A stretch of DNA of 33,077 nt from Acidimicrobiales bacterium (GTDB lineage Bacteria; Actinomycetota; Acidimicrobiia; Acidimicrobiales; UBA8190), in the NCBI GenBank assembly GCA_030040015.1, contig JASHUM010000054.1:1-33077 (forward strand), written 5' to 3'. The translations under genes were made by a program, and so were the position numbers. Under the pieces are notes generated by a model. The model saw nothing but the letters and a program-made list of their open reading frames with translations. It was not told the DNA's origin and did not search any database. Positions 24,037 through 31,444 of this stretch are shown in pieces (position 1 is the first letter of the stretch; every line of letters starts with the position of its first letter).

Positions 24037-24255
24037 GTGACCGGATCGACCATCGCCATCAGCTGCGACGACTGCCGTCTGCAGGACACCGACACCTGCG
24101 ACGACTGCCTGGTGACCTTCGTCCTCGGCCGCGGGCCCGACGACGCGCTGGTGATCGACGCCGCCGAGGCCCGCGAGGTGAGGCGCCTGGCCGACAAGGG
24201 CCTCGTGCCCGCGCTGCGCTTCTCCAGCCGGCCGCCCGGACGCGCCGCGGGGTGA
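24037..24255 (+). CDS. Small CxxC-x7-CxxC protein, function unknown
   Basis: A 72-residue protein with a compact metal-binding head: Cys10, Cys13, Cys21 and Cys24, with both pairs reading C-D-D-C. A short helical region follows (D-A-A-E-A-R-E-V-R-R-L-A-D-K-G-L). It could bind zinc or an iron-sulfur cluster. The pattern I-S-C-D-D-C with T-C-D-D-C-L-V-T-F seems familiar from uncharacterised actinobacterial proteins, but I cannot name a family. GTG at 24037 or 24031 could start it; GGGGG just upstream favours the former. The stop overlaps the mannosyltransferase start (GTGA), so the two are coupled. Confidence 0.7.
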   Translation: MTGSTIAISCDDCRLQDTDTCDDCLVTFVLGRGPDDALVIDAAEAREVRRLADKGLVPALRFSSRPPGRAAG

Positions 24256-25403
24256 CGGCCCGGCACCTGCTCGTCACCAACGACTTCCCGCCCAAGGTCG
24301 GCGGGATCCAGGCGTACCTGTGGGAGCTGTGGCGCCGGCTCGACCCCGGCTCCTACGCCGTCCTCACGGCGGCGTCGGTCCCGAGGCCCGACGCGGCCGC
24401 ATTCGACGCGCACGCCGCCGCTTGCGGGATCTCCGTGAGGCGTGCTCCGTCGAGGGTGCTCCTTCCCACCCCCGCCACGACGCGCCTGGTGCACCGGGTG
24501 GCGAAGGAGACCGGTGCCGACTTCCTGGTCGTCGACCCCGCTCTTCCCCTCGGCCTGTCCATGAGGGCATCCGGATTCCCCTACGCCGTCGTGCTCCACG
24601 GGGCCGAGGTGAGCGTGCCGGGCCGGCTCCCCGTCGCCCGGCGCGCCTTGGCCGGGGTCCTCGGGCACGCCGGTCTCGCCGTGTGCGCCGGCGGCTATCC
24701 GGCGGCCGAGGCGGGACACGCTGCCGGCCGTCGCATGCCGCCCGTCGTCGAGGTCCCCCCGGGCGTCGACACCCGGCGATTCGTCCCCCTCGACGACGGA
24801 GCACGCCTCGAGGCCCGGCGCCGATGGGGGCTGGCCGACGACGCCGTCGTGGTCGTCAGCGTGAGCCGGCTCGTTCCCCGCAAAGGCATGGACGTCCTCG
24901 TCGACGCGTCGGGAGCCCTGGCGGGGGAGTTCCCCTCGCTCGTCGTCGTGGTGGGCGGCGAAGGACGGGACCGGCGCCGTCTCCAGGCACGGGCGCGGGC
25001 CCGGCGTGCCCCGGTCCGCTTCCTCGGCCGGGTCGGTGACGACCGCCTGCCCGAGTTGTACGGGTTGGCCGACCTCTTCGTCATGGTGTGCCGGAACCGG
25101 TGGCTCGGCCTCGAGCAGGAGGGGTTCGGCATCGTCTTCCTGGAGGCTGCGGCAGCCGGTGTGCCCCAGGTCGCCGGGCGCAGCGGGGGAGCGGCCGAGG
25201 CCGTCGTCGACGGCGAGACCGGTGTGGTGGTCGACCGGCCTTCCGATGCCCGTGAGCTGGCGAACACCCTGCGGGCCCTGCTCTCCGATCCCGACCGCCG
25301 GCGCCGCATGGGCGTGGCCGCCCGGGCCCGGGCCGAGAAGTCCTTCGACTACGACGTCCTCGCCCCTAGGCTGGCCCGGGCCTTGAGCGAGGTGCCAGGC
25401 TGA
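24252..25403 (+). CDS. pimB: GT4 mannosyltransferase, PimB'-like
   Basis: A retaining glycosyltransferase of 383 residues. Its closest known pattern is mycobacterial PimB' (Rv2188c), which adds the second mannose to phosphatidylinositol monomannoside at the inner face of the membrane. Shared features are the start L-L-V-T-N-D-F-P-P-K-V-G-G-I-Q-A-Y-L, H-G-A-E-V, P-P-G-V-D-T-R-R-F, S-R-L-V-P-R-K-G-M-D and the E-x7-E motif E-G-F-G-I-V-F-L-E followed by A-A-A-G-V-P. The start is fixed by the GTGA overlap. The neighbouring SRPBCC, glucokinase and acyltransferase genes match the surroundings of PimB' in corynebacteria and mycobacteria. A different acceptor lipid remains possible. Confidence 0.82.
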   Translation: MTARHLLVTNDFPPKVGGIQAYLWELWRRLDPGSYAVLTAASVPRPDAAAFDAHAAACGISVRRAPSRVLLPTPATTRLVHRVAKETGADFLVVDPALPLGLSMRASGFPYAVVLHGAEVSVPGRLPVARRALAGVLGHAGLAVCAGGYPAAEAGHAAGRRMPPVVEVPPGVDTRRFVPLDDGARLEARRRWGLADDAVVVVSVSRLVPRKGMDVLVDASGALAGEFPSLVVVVGGEGRDRRRLQARARARRAPVRFLGRVGDDRLPELYGLADLFVMVCRNRWLGLEQEGFGIVFLEAAAAGVPQVAGRSGGAAEAVVDGETGVVVDRPSDARELANTLRALLSDPDRRRRMGVAARARAEKSFDYDVLAPRLARALSEVPG

Positions 25404-25437
25404 GCCAGCCCGACGGCAGCGACGGAGGAATGGTCAC

Positions 25438-25899
25438 GTGGCGGAACAGGCCACCGAGCGACGCAGCGAGCACCGGATCGTGTCCGCCACGCCTGAGCAG
25501 TGCTTTGCCGTGGTGAGCGACGTGGAGAGCTATCCGCAGTGGGCCGCCGACATCAAGCAGGTCACCGTGGAGACCCGCGACGTCGAGGGCCGCCCGCTCG
25601 AGGTGAGCTGGCGGGCCGGGGCCTTCGGGCGGAGCACCAGCTACACGCTGGCCTACGACTACTCCGGTGCCCCCCGCTCGCTGTCCTGGAAGCAGGTCGC
25701 CGGCGACCTCACCTCCAAGCTCGACGGCGCCTACCGCTTCGACCCGGCTCCCGACGGCGGGACCGAGGTCACGTACTCGTTGGAGGTGGGCCTGCGGGTC
25801 CCCTTGCCCGGCTTCATCAAGCGGCGAGCCCAGAGCCGCATCATGCACACCGCCCTGGAGGAGCTCAAAGCACGGGTGGAGTCGTCGATCAGCGCGTGA
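25438..25899 (+). CDS. SRPBCC (START/COQ10-like) lipid-binding protein
   Basis: A 153-residue protein of the START-like SRPBCC fold, which forms a deep hydrophobic pocket. The opening R-R-S-E-H-R-I-V-S-A-T-P-E-Q-C-F-A-V-V-S-D-V-E-S-Y-P-Q-W is typical, followed by repeated beta strands and the C-terminal helix with A-L-E-E-L-K-A-R-V. Relatives bind lipids, quinones or polyketides; none is proven here. A similar gene (Rv2185c) lies near PimB' in mycobacteria, so a role in mannolipid handling is a fair guess. GACGGAGGA before the GTG is a good ribosome binding site. The stop overlaps the glucokinase start by four bases. Confidence 0.87.
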   Translation: MAEQATERRSEHRIVSATPEQCFAVVSDVESYPQWAADIKQVTVETRDVEGRPLEVSWRAGAFGRSTSYTLAYDYSGAPRSLSWKQVAGDLTSKLDGAYRFDPAPDGGTEVTYSLEVGLRVPLPGFIKRRAQSRIMHTALEELKARVESSISA

Positions 25900-26975
25900 C
25901 CCCGCCGCCGCCGTCTGCGGTGACGTTGGGCATCGACGTCGGGGGCACGAAGATCCTGGGCGTCGCCCTCGACGCCGAGGGCCGGACCCTGGCCGAGGCC
26001 CGCCGCCCGAGCGTCCATCCCGGCGCCACCGCCACCGGGCATCCGGCCGCCTCCTACGCCCTGATCGAGGCCATGGCAGTGGTGGCCGAGGAGCTCGAGG
26101 CCATGTTGGGCGCCGGGGGCGCCGATGCGCCCGGGTCCGCCGGGGTCGGTGTGCCCGGCCTGGTCGACGACACGGGTCGGCTGCGCTTCGCCCCCAATCT
26201 CCCCGCCGGTGACGACCTCGACGTGGCCGACCGGCTCCAGGAGCGACTGGGGGTGCGGGTGGTGGCTGACAACGACGCCACCTGCGCCGCCGTCGCCGAG
26301 TGGGTCCTCGGGGCCGCCGCCGGCGCCGAGGACGCCTTGGTCGTCACCCTGGGCACGGGCATCGGTGGCGGCGTGGTGGCGGGCGGGCGGGTGTTGCGCG
26401 GCGCGGCGGGATTCGCCGGCGAGGTCGGGCACGTGGTGGTCGATCCCTCCGGTCCCCGCTGCACGTGCGGCAAGCGCGGCTGCTGGGAGCGCTTCGCCTC
26501 GGGGAGCGGCCTGGCTCGCCTGGCCCGTGAGGCGGCGCACGCCGGACGTCTCGGATCCGTGGTGCACCTTGCCGGGGACGACCCGGACGCGGTGCGGGGA
26601 GAGCACGTGACCGAGGCGGCCTCCGGAGGTGATGCCGAGGCCCAGGCCGTCTTGGACGAGCTCGGGTGGTGGATCGCCGTGGGCCTGTCGAACTTGGCCT
26701 TGATCCTGGATCCCGAGGTCATCGTTGTCGGTGGCGGCATGATCGAGGCCATGCCGCTCGTGCTCCCGAGCGTGCGCCAGGAGTTCACGTCCATGCTCGA
26801 AGGGGCCGATCGCCGTCCCGAGATCCGCATCGTCACCGCTGCCCTCGGCGAGCAGGCCGGAGCCGTGGGAGCGGCGTTGGTGGCGCGCAACGACCGGCGC
26901 TACGGCGCCGAGTTGGACAAGGCCGGCCCTGCTGCCCCCGGCGAGCGCGGCTCCTCCACCGGGCACAGCTCCTGA
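25896..26975 (+). CDS. glk: ROK-family glucokinase
   Basis: An ATP-dependent sugar kinase of 359 residues, probably phosphorylating glucose in the cytoplasm. The phosphate motif D-V-G-G-T-K is at about residue 14, the sugar-binding N-D-A-T near 125, T-L-G-T-G-I-G-G-G-V-V near 150, E-V-G-H near 180, and the zinc motif C-T-C-G-K-R-G-C-W-E near 190, all ROK hallmarks. There is no helix-turn-helix domain, so it is a kinase and not a ROK repressor. The start is set by the GTGA overlap with the SRPBCC gene. A glucokinase next to pimB' and plsC is known in corynebacteria. Fructose or N-acetyl sugars are possible alternative substrates. Confidence 0.87.
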   Translation: MTPPPPSAVTLGIDVGGTKILGVALDAEGRTLAEARRPSVHPGATATGHPAASYALIEAMAVVAEELEAMLGAGGADAPGSAGVGVPGLVDDTGRLRFAPNLPAGDDLDVADRLQERLGVRVVADNDATCAAVAEWVLGAAAGAEDALVVTLGTGIGGGVVAGGRVLRGAAGFAGEVGHVVVDPSGPRCTCGKRGCWERFASGSGLARLAREAAHAGRLGSVVHLAGDDPDAVRGEHVTEAASGGDAEAQAVLDELGWWIAVGLSNLALILDPEVIVVGGGMIEAMPLVLPSVRQEFTSMLEGADRRPEIRIVTAALGEQAGAVGAALVARNDRRYGAELDKAGPAAPGERGSSTGHSS

Positions 26976-26984
26976 GGAGCCGCC

Positions 26985-27683
26985 GTGCGCCTCGGGGTCA
27001 CCTTGCCGTCCTTTCGTCCCGACGCGTCCGAAGCGCTCGAGGCGGCGCGCCGGGCCGAGGAGCTGGGGCTCGACGGTGTGTTCGTCTTCGACCACCTGTG
27101 GCCCATGGGCCAGCCCGACCGACCGGCCATCTCCGCTTTCCCGCTCCTGGGGGCGGTGGCGGCGTCCACGGCGCGAGTGTGCCTCGGGCCGCTCGTGGCT
27201 CGCGTCGGTCTCGTTCCCGACGACGTGCTCGTGGCCGAGCTCTTGTCGTTGCACCGCATGGCGCCGGGGCGCCTCATCGCCGGCCTCGGCACCGGCGACG
27301 CCAAGAGCGCCGAGGAGAACCGCGCCTTCGGCATTCCTTTCGCCCCGGCCGACCGGCGCCGTCTCTCGCTCACGGCCGTTGCCCGCCGCCTGCGCGACGA
27401 AGGGGTGACGGTGTGGGTGGGTGGCGGATCGCGGGCGACGAGCGAGGTGGCGGCCGAGCTCGGCGTCGCGCTCAACCTGTGGGAGGGGCAACCCGCGGCG
27501 CTCTCCTCTCAGAAGGTGAAGAGCGAGGTCACGTGGGCGGGCCCCATGCCGGCTGCGCTTCCCGAGCTGTCCCAGCGACTGGGCGAGCTCGAGCGCGCCG
27601 GGGCCAGCTGGGCGGTGTGCGCCTGGCCCGAGAAGCTCGAGACGCTGGCGCAAGCGGCCGAGGTGCTGGGGGACGGGCGGTAA
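26985..27683 (+). CDS. LLM-class (F420-dependent type) oxidoreductase, short
   Basis: A TIM-barrel flavin or F420 oxidoreductase, 232 residues, shorter than the usual 280-350. The start G-V-T-L-P-S-F, the E-E-L-G-L-D-G-V-F-V-F-D-H-L segment and L-H-R-M-A-P-G-R-L-I-A-G-L-G-T-G match the luciferase-like family; W-V-G-G-G-S matches a later strand. Part of the middle and C-terminal barrel seems abbreviated, but the reading frame is intact and ends cleanly, so it is not an obvious pseudogene. GAGGAG before the GTG overlaps the preceding stop. The substrate is unknown. The TAA stop doubles as part of a -10 box for the next gene. Confidence 0.8.
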   Translation: MRLGVTLPSFRPDASEALEAARRAEELGLDGVFVFDHLWPMGQPDRPAISAFPLLGAVAASTARVCLGPLVARVGLVPDDVLVAELLSLHRMAPGRLIAGLGTGDAKSAEENRAFGIPFAPADRRRLSLTAVARRLRDEGVTVWVGGGSRATSEVAAELGVALNLWEGQPAALSSQKVKSEVTWAGPMPAALPELSQRLGELERAGASWAVCAWPEKLETLAQAAEVLGDGR

Positions 27684-27686
27684 CCT
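27681..27686 (+). promoter_or_regulatory. -10 box built on the LLM stop codon
   Basis: TAACCT starts with the TAA stop of the oxidoreductase gene and ends six bases before the ATG of the aminotransferase gene. It predicts a leaderless transcript for the aminotransferase. No -35 is recognisable. Confidence 0.5.
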
Positions 27687-27692
27687 TCTCCG

Positions 27693-28901
27693 ATGGAGTT
27701 CCGCCGCATCAACGGGTTGCCGCCGTATGTCTTCGCGCACATCGACGCGCTGAAGCTCGGAGCCCGACGCGCCGGCCGGGACGTCATCGACCTCGGATTC
27801 GGGAACCCTGATCTCCCTTCCCCGCCGGTGGCAGTGGACAAGCTGGTCGAGGCGGCGCGCAACCCGCGTAATCACCGCTACTCGGCCAGCCGGGGCATCC
27901 CCAAGCTCCGCCAGGCGCTGGCCTCGCTCTACCTGCGACGCTTTGGGGTGGACCTGGATCCCGAGACCGAAGTGGTGACCACCATCGGCGCCAAGGAAGG
28001 TCTCTCGCACCTGATGTGGGTGCTGCTCGGTCCGGGCGACAGCGCCCTCGTTCCCTCGCCGTCGTACCCCATCCACATCTACGCGCCGCTGTTCGCCGGA
28101 GCCGAGGTACGGCAAGTGCGCCTGAGCGGCTTCGACGAGCAGCCCCAAGACGGGCCGTCGGCCTCTGAGGCGTTCTTCGACAACCTGGTCGAGTCGTGGG
28201 AGTCGGCGTGGCCCAAGCCGCGGGTGATCGTGCTTTCCTTCCCTCACAATCCCACCACGGCGTGCGTCGACCTGCAGTGGATGACACGGCTGGTCGAGTT
28301 CGCCCGGGAGCACGACGTCGTCCTCGTCCACGACTTCGCCTACGCCGACATCTCCTTCGACGGCTACCAGCCCCCGTCGATCCTCCAGGTGCCGGGGGCC
28401 AAGGACGTGGCGGTGGAGCTGTATTCCATGACGAAGTCGTTCTCCATGGCCGGATGGCGCATGGCCTTCCTCGTCGGGAACCGCGACGTGGTGGCGGCGC
28501 TGACCAAGCTCAAGAGCTATCTCGACTACGGGAGCTTCCAGCCCATCCAGATCGCCGCCATCGTCGCCATGAACGAGGCGCCCGAGTACCCGAAGGAGGT
28601 CAACGCCGTCTACCGGGCCAGGAGAGACGCCCTGTGCGACGGGTTGAACCGGATCGGTTGGTCCATCACCCCACCTCGGGGGACCATGTTCGTGTGGGCG
28701 CCCATCCCCGAGCCGTACCGGGAGATGGGCTCGCTCGAGTACTCGTCGTTCCTCGTGTCCGAGGCCGAGGTCGCCACCTCGCCCGGCGTCGGCTTCGGTC
28801 CCGGCGGTGACGGGCACGTGCGGTTCGCGCTCATCGAGAACGAGCAGCGCATCGGCCAGGCGGTGAGGAACCTGCGCCGCACCCTCACCAAGCTGCAGTA
28901 G
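27693..28901 (+). CDS. alaC: PLP aminotransferase, AlaC-like
   Basis: A class I aminotransferase of 402 residues that in E. coli (AlaC) makes alanine from pyruvate and glutamate. The match runs end to end: [55 protein letters not shown] and V-H-D-F-A-Y-A-D-I. The cofactor lysine is in [12 protein letters not shown] (Lys248), and the end reads H-V-R-F-A-L-I-E-N. An LL-diaminopimelate aminotransferase role is less likely. No ribosome binding site is present; the gene seems leaderless. It converges on the amidase gene nine bases downstream. Confidence 0.88.
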   Translation: MEFRRINGLPPYVFAHIDALKLGARRAGRDVIDLGFGNPDLPSPPVAVDKLVEAARNPRNHRYSASRGIPKLRQALASLYLRRFGVDLDPETEVVTTIGAKEGLSHLMWVLLGPGDSALVPSPSYPIHIYAPLFAGAEVRQVRLSGFDEQPQDGPSASEAFFDNLVESWESAWPKPRVIVLSFPHNPTTACVDLQWMTRLVEFAREHDVVLVHDFAYADISFDGYQPPSILQVPGAKDVAVELYSMTKSFSMAGWRMAFLVGNRDVVAALTKLKSYLDYGSFQPIQIAAIVAMNEAPEYPKEVNAVYRARRDALCDGLNRIGWSITPPRGTMFVWAPIPEPYREMGSLEYSSFLVSEAEVATSPGVGFGPGGDGHVRFALIENEQRIGQAVRNLRRTLTKLQ

Positions 28902-28910
28902 TCCCTTCCG

Positions 28911-29921
28911 TTACGCCGACGATCCGGCGCCGTGGCTGGTGCTCGAGCCCAGGAATTGCTCGACGCCCTGGGCGATCCCCGTGGCGATGGCCTCTTGTCC
29001 CGCCGTGCTGTCGGCCACCGACGCCTCGAAGGGGTCGGTGAGGAACAGCGGCTCGACGATCGTGCCGGGCATGGCGCTCGGGGTCGGCTGGTACCCCGCC
29101 TCCGGCGGGCCGAGAAGGAGGAGATGGCCGTACGCCACCGACTCGGCGGCCAGGCCGCCGTCGTCGGGGTCGCCCTGGATGGAGCCGACGCCGACGTCGG
29201 GGACGACGCCGGCGTCGGGGATCTGCCATCCCTGGGCGTTCATGGACGCCAGCACGTCGTTCTCGACCAGGGTGGCGAGGCGGAGGTTGGCGGCGGCGAA
29301 GGGACGCAGTGCGTCGTAGGCGGCCAGGCTCCCGGCGTTCACGGGGCTCGACCCGGCGTCGAAGTAGATGCCCACCAACGCTGACGCCCGAGCGTCGTTG
29401 GCGCACTGGTCGCGGGCGGTGACGTCGTCATGGGCGCCCTGCAGGCTCAACACGGTGCCGGACACATCGGCGGCATCGAGACGGACGACGTTGGTGTTCG
29501 TCGTGCGCGACACCACCACGCGATAGCCCTGGGCCCGGAGGAGCGCCATCGTGTCGAGCTCGACCGGGAGGGTGAGCGACGCCTCGGTCACGCCGGCTCC
29601 CGACTCGGTGGTGCCGAGCGCCCCCGGGTCGAGGCCTCCGTGCCCGGCATCGAGGAACACCGTGAGGTGGCGGTTGCCGCTCGTCGGCGCGAACGCCACG
29701 CAGGCGCCGGTGGAGAAGGCGTCGGGGTCGAGGGCCACTCCTTTGCTCGAGGCGCCGGAGGGGTCGGAGGCGGCGTGGGTGCCGGCGCGCCGGTCGCGGC
29801 CGGACGAGGGGAGGACGGCGTAGACGAGGGCAGCCAGACCGACGAGCACGGCCACGACGGCCAGGCGTCTCGCCCAGAACCGCGGGGCGCGACCTGGGGC
29901 CCGGCCGTCCTGCACGACCAC
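28911..29921 (-). CDS. Membrane-anchored amidase_3-fold protein, incomplete zinc site
   Basis: Built like an N-acetylmuramoyl-L-alanine amidase, which cuts the peptide from peptidoglycan outside the membrane. The 336-residue protein has a basic start, a membrane span at about residues 19-38, a Ser/Ala/Asp linker, and an amidase_3 domain from residue 85. The first zinc ligand His94 (L-D-A-G-H-G-G-L-D-P-G-A-L-G) and a Glu near 113 are present, as is the late glutamate in I-V-E-P-L-F-L. The second histidine of the usual S-I-H-A-N is Tyr186 (V-G-I-Y-F-D-A-G). It may be inactive, or a variant. The GTG start is the best available. It lies 38 bases after the TetR gene. Confidence 0.82.
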   Translation of the reverse strand: MVVQDGRAPGRAPRFWARRLAVVAVLVGLAALVYAVLPSSGRDRRAGTHAASDPSGASSKGVALDPDAFSTGACVAFAPTSGNRHLTVFLDAGHGGLDPGALGTTESGAGVTEASLTLPVELDTMALLRAQGYRVVVSRTTNTNVVRLDAADVSGTVLSLQGAHDDVTARDQCANDARASALVGIYFDAGSSPVNAGSLAAYDALRPFAAANLRLATLVENDVLASMNAQGWQIPDAGVVPDVGVGSIQGDPDDGGLAAESVAYGHLLLLGPPEAGYQPTPSAMPGTIVEPLFLTDPFEASVADSTAGQEAIATGIAQGVEQFLGSSTSHGAGSSA

Positions 29922-29959
29922 ATTGGACCAGGGCCGGCTGTGCGGAGACTGTGACGGGG

Positions 29960-30580
29960 TCAGACGGCGCGCCCCAGACGGCGACGCGCCGCAGCAGGCT
30001 CGAGGATCCCCCCGAGGCAGAAGGCAACGGCCTGCTCGGCGACGTCGTCGGCGTCACGTCCCTGCTCGAGGACGAGGACCCGGGCGAGGTGGCCGGTCAC
30101 GCCGAGGACGGCGTGCGCCACCACCAAGGGGTCCTCCCGGCGGATGAGCCCGGCGTCGATCCCCGCCTTCACGTGGGGGAGGGCGTCGGCCACGGCCTGC
30201 TCCTCTCCTTGGCGGATCAGAGGTGCGAAGCGCTCCTCGGTGCGGGCGAACTCGAGAAGGACGAAGAGCTGCCGGTTGGCCTCGAGCCACGTGACCGTGG
30301 CCCTGATCCCGCCCTCGATGCGGCGCACGGGATCAGGTTCGTCGGCGATGGCTTGGCGCTGGGCGCGGCGCAGGTCGCGCTGGGCGTCGGCCAGGATCTG
30401 GCGGAACAGCTCCTCTTTGGAGGCGAAGTACCAGTAGAAGACGCCCTTGCCCACCCCGAGGCCCTCCACGACGTCGGCGACGGACGTGGGGTGGTACCCC
30501 TGGGAGGCGAAGAGGCGGGCGGCCACCTCCACCAGCTCCTGCCGGCGTCGCCGGCCCCGGGCGGTGAGTCGTCGTGCCAC
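29960..30580 (-). CDS. TetR-family transcriptional regulator
   Basis: A 206-residue repressor-type regulator. The N-terminal helix-turn-helix is clear at about residues 10-55: L-V-E-V-A-A-R-L-F-A-S-Q-G-Y-H-P-T-S-V-A-D, G-V-G-K-G-V-F-Y-W-Y-F, S-K-E-E-L-F. The rest is a helical ligand-binding domain without recognisable specificity. GTG at 30580 was chosen because TAGCGT lies seven bases upstream; the open frame before it is unlike the family. It is divergent from the acyltransferase gene with 57 bases between, and 38 bases ahead of the amidase-like gene, so it may control either or both. Confidence 0.9.
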   Translation of the reverse strand: MARRLTARGRRRRQELVEVAARLFASQGYHPTSVADVVEGLGVGKGVFYWYFASKEELFRQILADAQRDLRRAQRQAIADEPDPVRRIEGGIRATVTWLEANRQLFVLLEFARTEERFAPLIRQGEEQAVADALPHVKAGIDAGLIRREDPLVVAHAVLGVTGHLARVLVLEQGRDADDVAEQAVAFCLGGILEPAAARRRLGRAV

Positions 30581-30587
30581 CCGCCGA

Positions 30588-30593
30588 ACGCTA
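30588..30593 (-). promoter_or_regulatory. -10 box of the TetR gene
   Basis: TAGCGT on the minus strand ends seven bases before the GTG at 30580, predicting a leaderless transcript. It lies 33 bases from the opposed acyltransferase -10, so one bound repressor could affect both. Confidence 0.5.
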
Positions 30594-30625
30594 CCCGCGC
30601 CGTTTCCCCGCCAGAAGCGCCGCGG

Positions 30626-30631
30626 TACCGT
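30626..30631 (+). promoter_or_regulatory. -10 box of the acyltransferase gene
   Basis: TACCGT ends six bases before the ATG at 30638, predicting a leaderless transcript. There is no ribosome binding site and no clear -35. Confidence 0.5.
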
Positions 30632-30637
30632 GGGGCG

Positions 30638-31384
30638 ATGCTGTATCGGGCGCTGAAAATCCTGCTCACGCCCGTCTTCCGGGTGGTGTGGCGCGTCCGG
30701 GTGGAGGGCATCGGCCACGTCCCGGCGAGGGGCCCGGTCGTGCTCGCCCCCAACCACGTCACCTTCCTCGACTCCTTCTTCCTCCCCTTGGTCGTGCCGC
30801 GCCGGGTGACCTTCGTGGCGAAGGCCGAGTACTTCGACTCATGGAAGACGGCGTGGTTCTTCCGGGCCTGCGGCCAGATCCCCATGCGCCGGGAGGGGGG
30901 GAGTGCCTCCGAACGCGCCTTGGCAGCCGCCCGCGACGTCCTCGAGTCGGGAGGTGTGCTCGGCATCTATCCGGAAGGGACCCGCTCACCGGACGGGCGG
31001 CTGTACCGGGGGCACACCGGAGTGGCCCGCCTGGCCCTCGGGTGCGGGGTGCCGGTGATCCCGGTGGGGCTGGTCGGCACGTCCGAGGTGCAGCGCCCAG
31101 GATCGAACATGCCGCGCCCGTTCAAGAAGGTCGTGGTGCGCTTCGGCTCTCCCATCGCCATGGCGCGCCACGGCGCCGACGCCGCCTCGGACCCGCTGGC
31201 GCTGCGGTCGTTCACCGACGAGTTGATGTTCGAGATCCGCGCCCTCAGCGGCCAGGAGTACGTCGACCGCTACGCCAAGCGCCACGGCGTGGTGGGCGGC
31301 TCGGACGTGGCGTCGGTGGAGCCCTCGCCCACCATCCACGGGTCGCCGTCCCCCCAGCCGCCTCAGCCCGCAGCCGTCGCCTGA
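30638..31384 (+). CDS. 1-acyl-sn-glycerol-3-phosphate acyltransferase (PlsC-type)
   Basis: A membrane-associated acyltransferase of 248 residues, expected to convert lysophosphatidate to phosphatidate or to acylate another lipid. The catalytic N-H-V-T-F-L-D-S (His-x4-Asp) is at about residues 46-53, F-V-A-K-A-E-Y near 66, the P-M-R-R-E-G segment near 86 and Y-P-E-G-T-R-S near 112. The last 30 residues are Pro- and Ser-rich and probably disordered. Related acyltransferase genes lie near PimB' in mycobacteria and corynebacteria, where a role in mannolipid acylation or phospholipid synthesis is likely. It converges on the desaturase gene with 60 bases between; I see no clear terminator there. 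Confidence 0.9.
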   Translation: MLYRALKILLTPVFRVVWRVRVEGIGHVPARGPVVLAPNHVTFLDSFFLPLVVPRRVTFVAKAEYFDSWKTAWFFRACGQIPMRREGGSASERALAAARDVLESGGVLGIYPEGTRSPDGRLYRGHTGVARLALGCGVPVIPVGLVGTSEVQRPGSNMPRPFKKVVVRFGSPIAMARHGADAASDPLALRSFTDELMFEIRALSGQEYVDRYAKRHGVVGGSDVASVEPSPTIHGSPSPQPPQPAAVA

Positions 31385-31444
31385 CGCGCCTCGCACGTCA
31401 CGTTCGAAGACTGCAGCCGGCTCCTGGCGCGGGCGGGTGCTCGC

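Noticed and set aside
25731-28817. A 1028-codon minus-strand open frame opposite the glucokinase, LLM and aminotransferase genes
   Set aside because: It is antisense to three well-supported genes and has the Gly/His/Arg-rich make-up of a high-GC shadow frame.
31385-31444. Terminator between the convergent acyltransferase and desaturase genes
   Set aside because: No inverted repeat of useful length or T-run could be found by eye.
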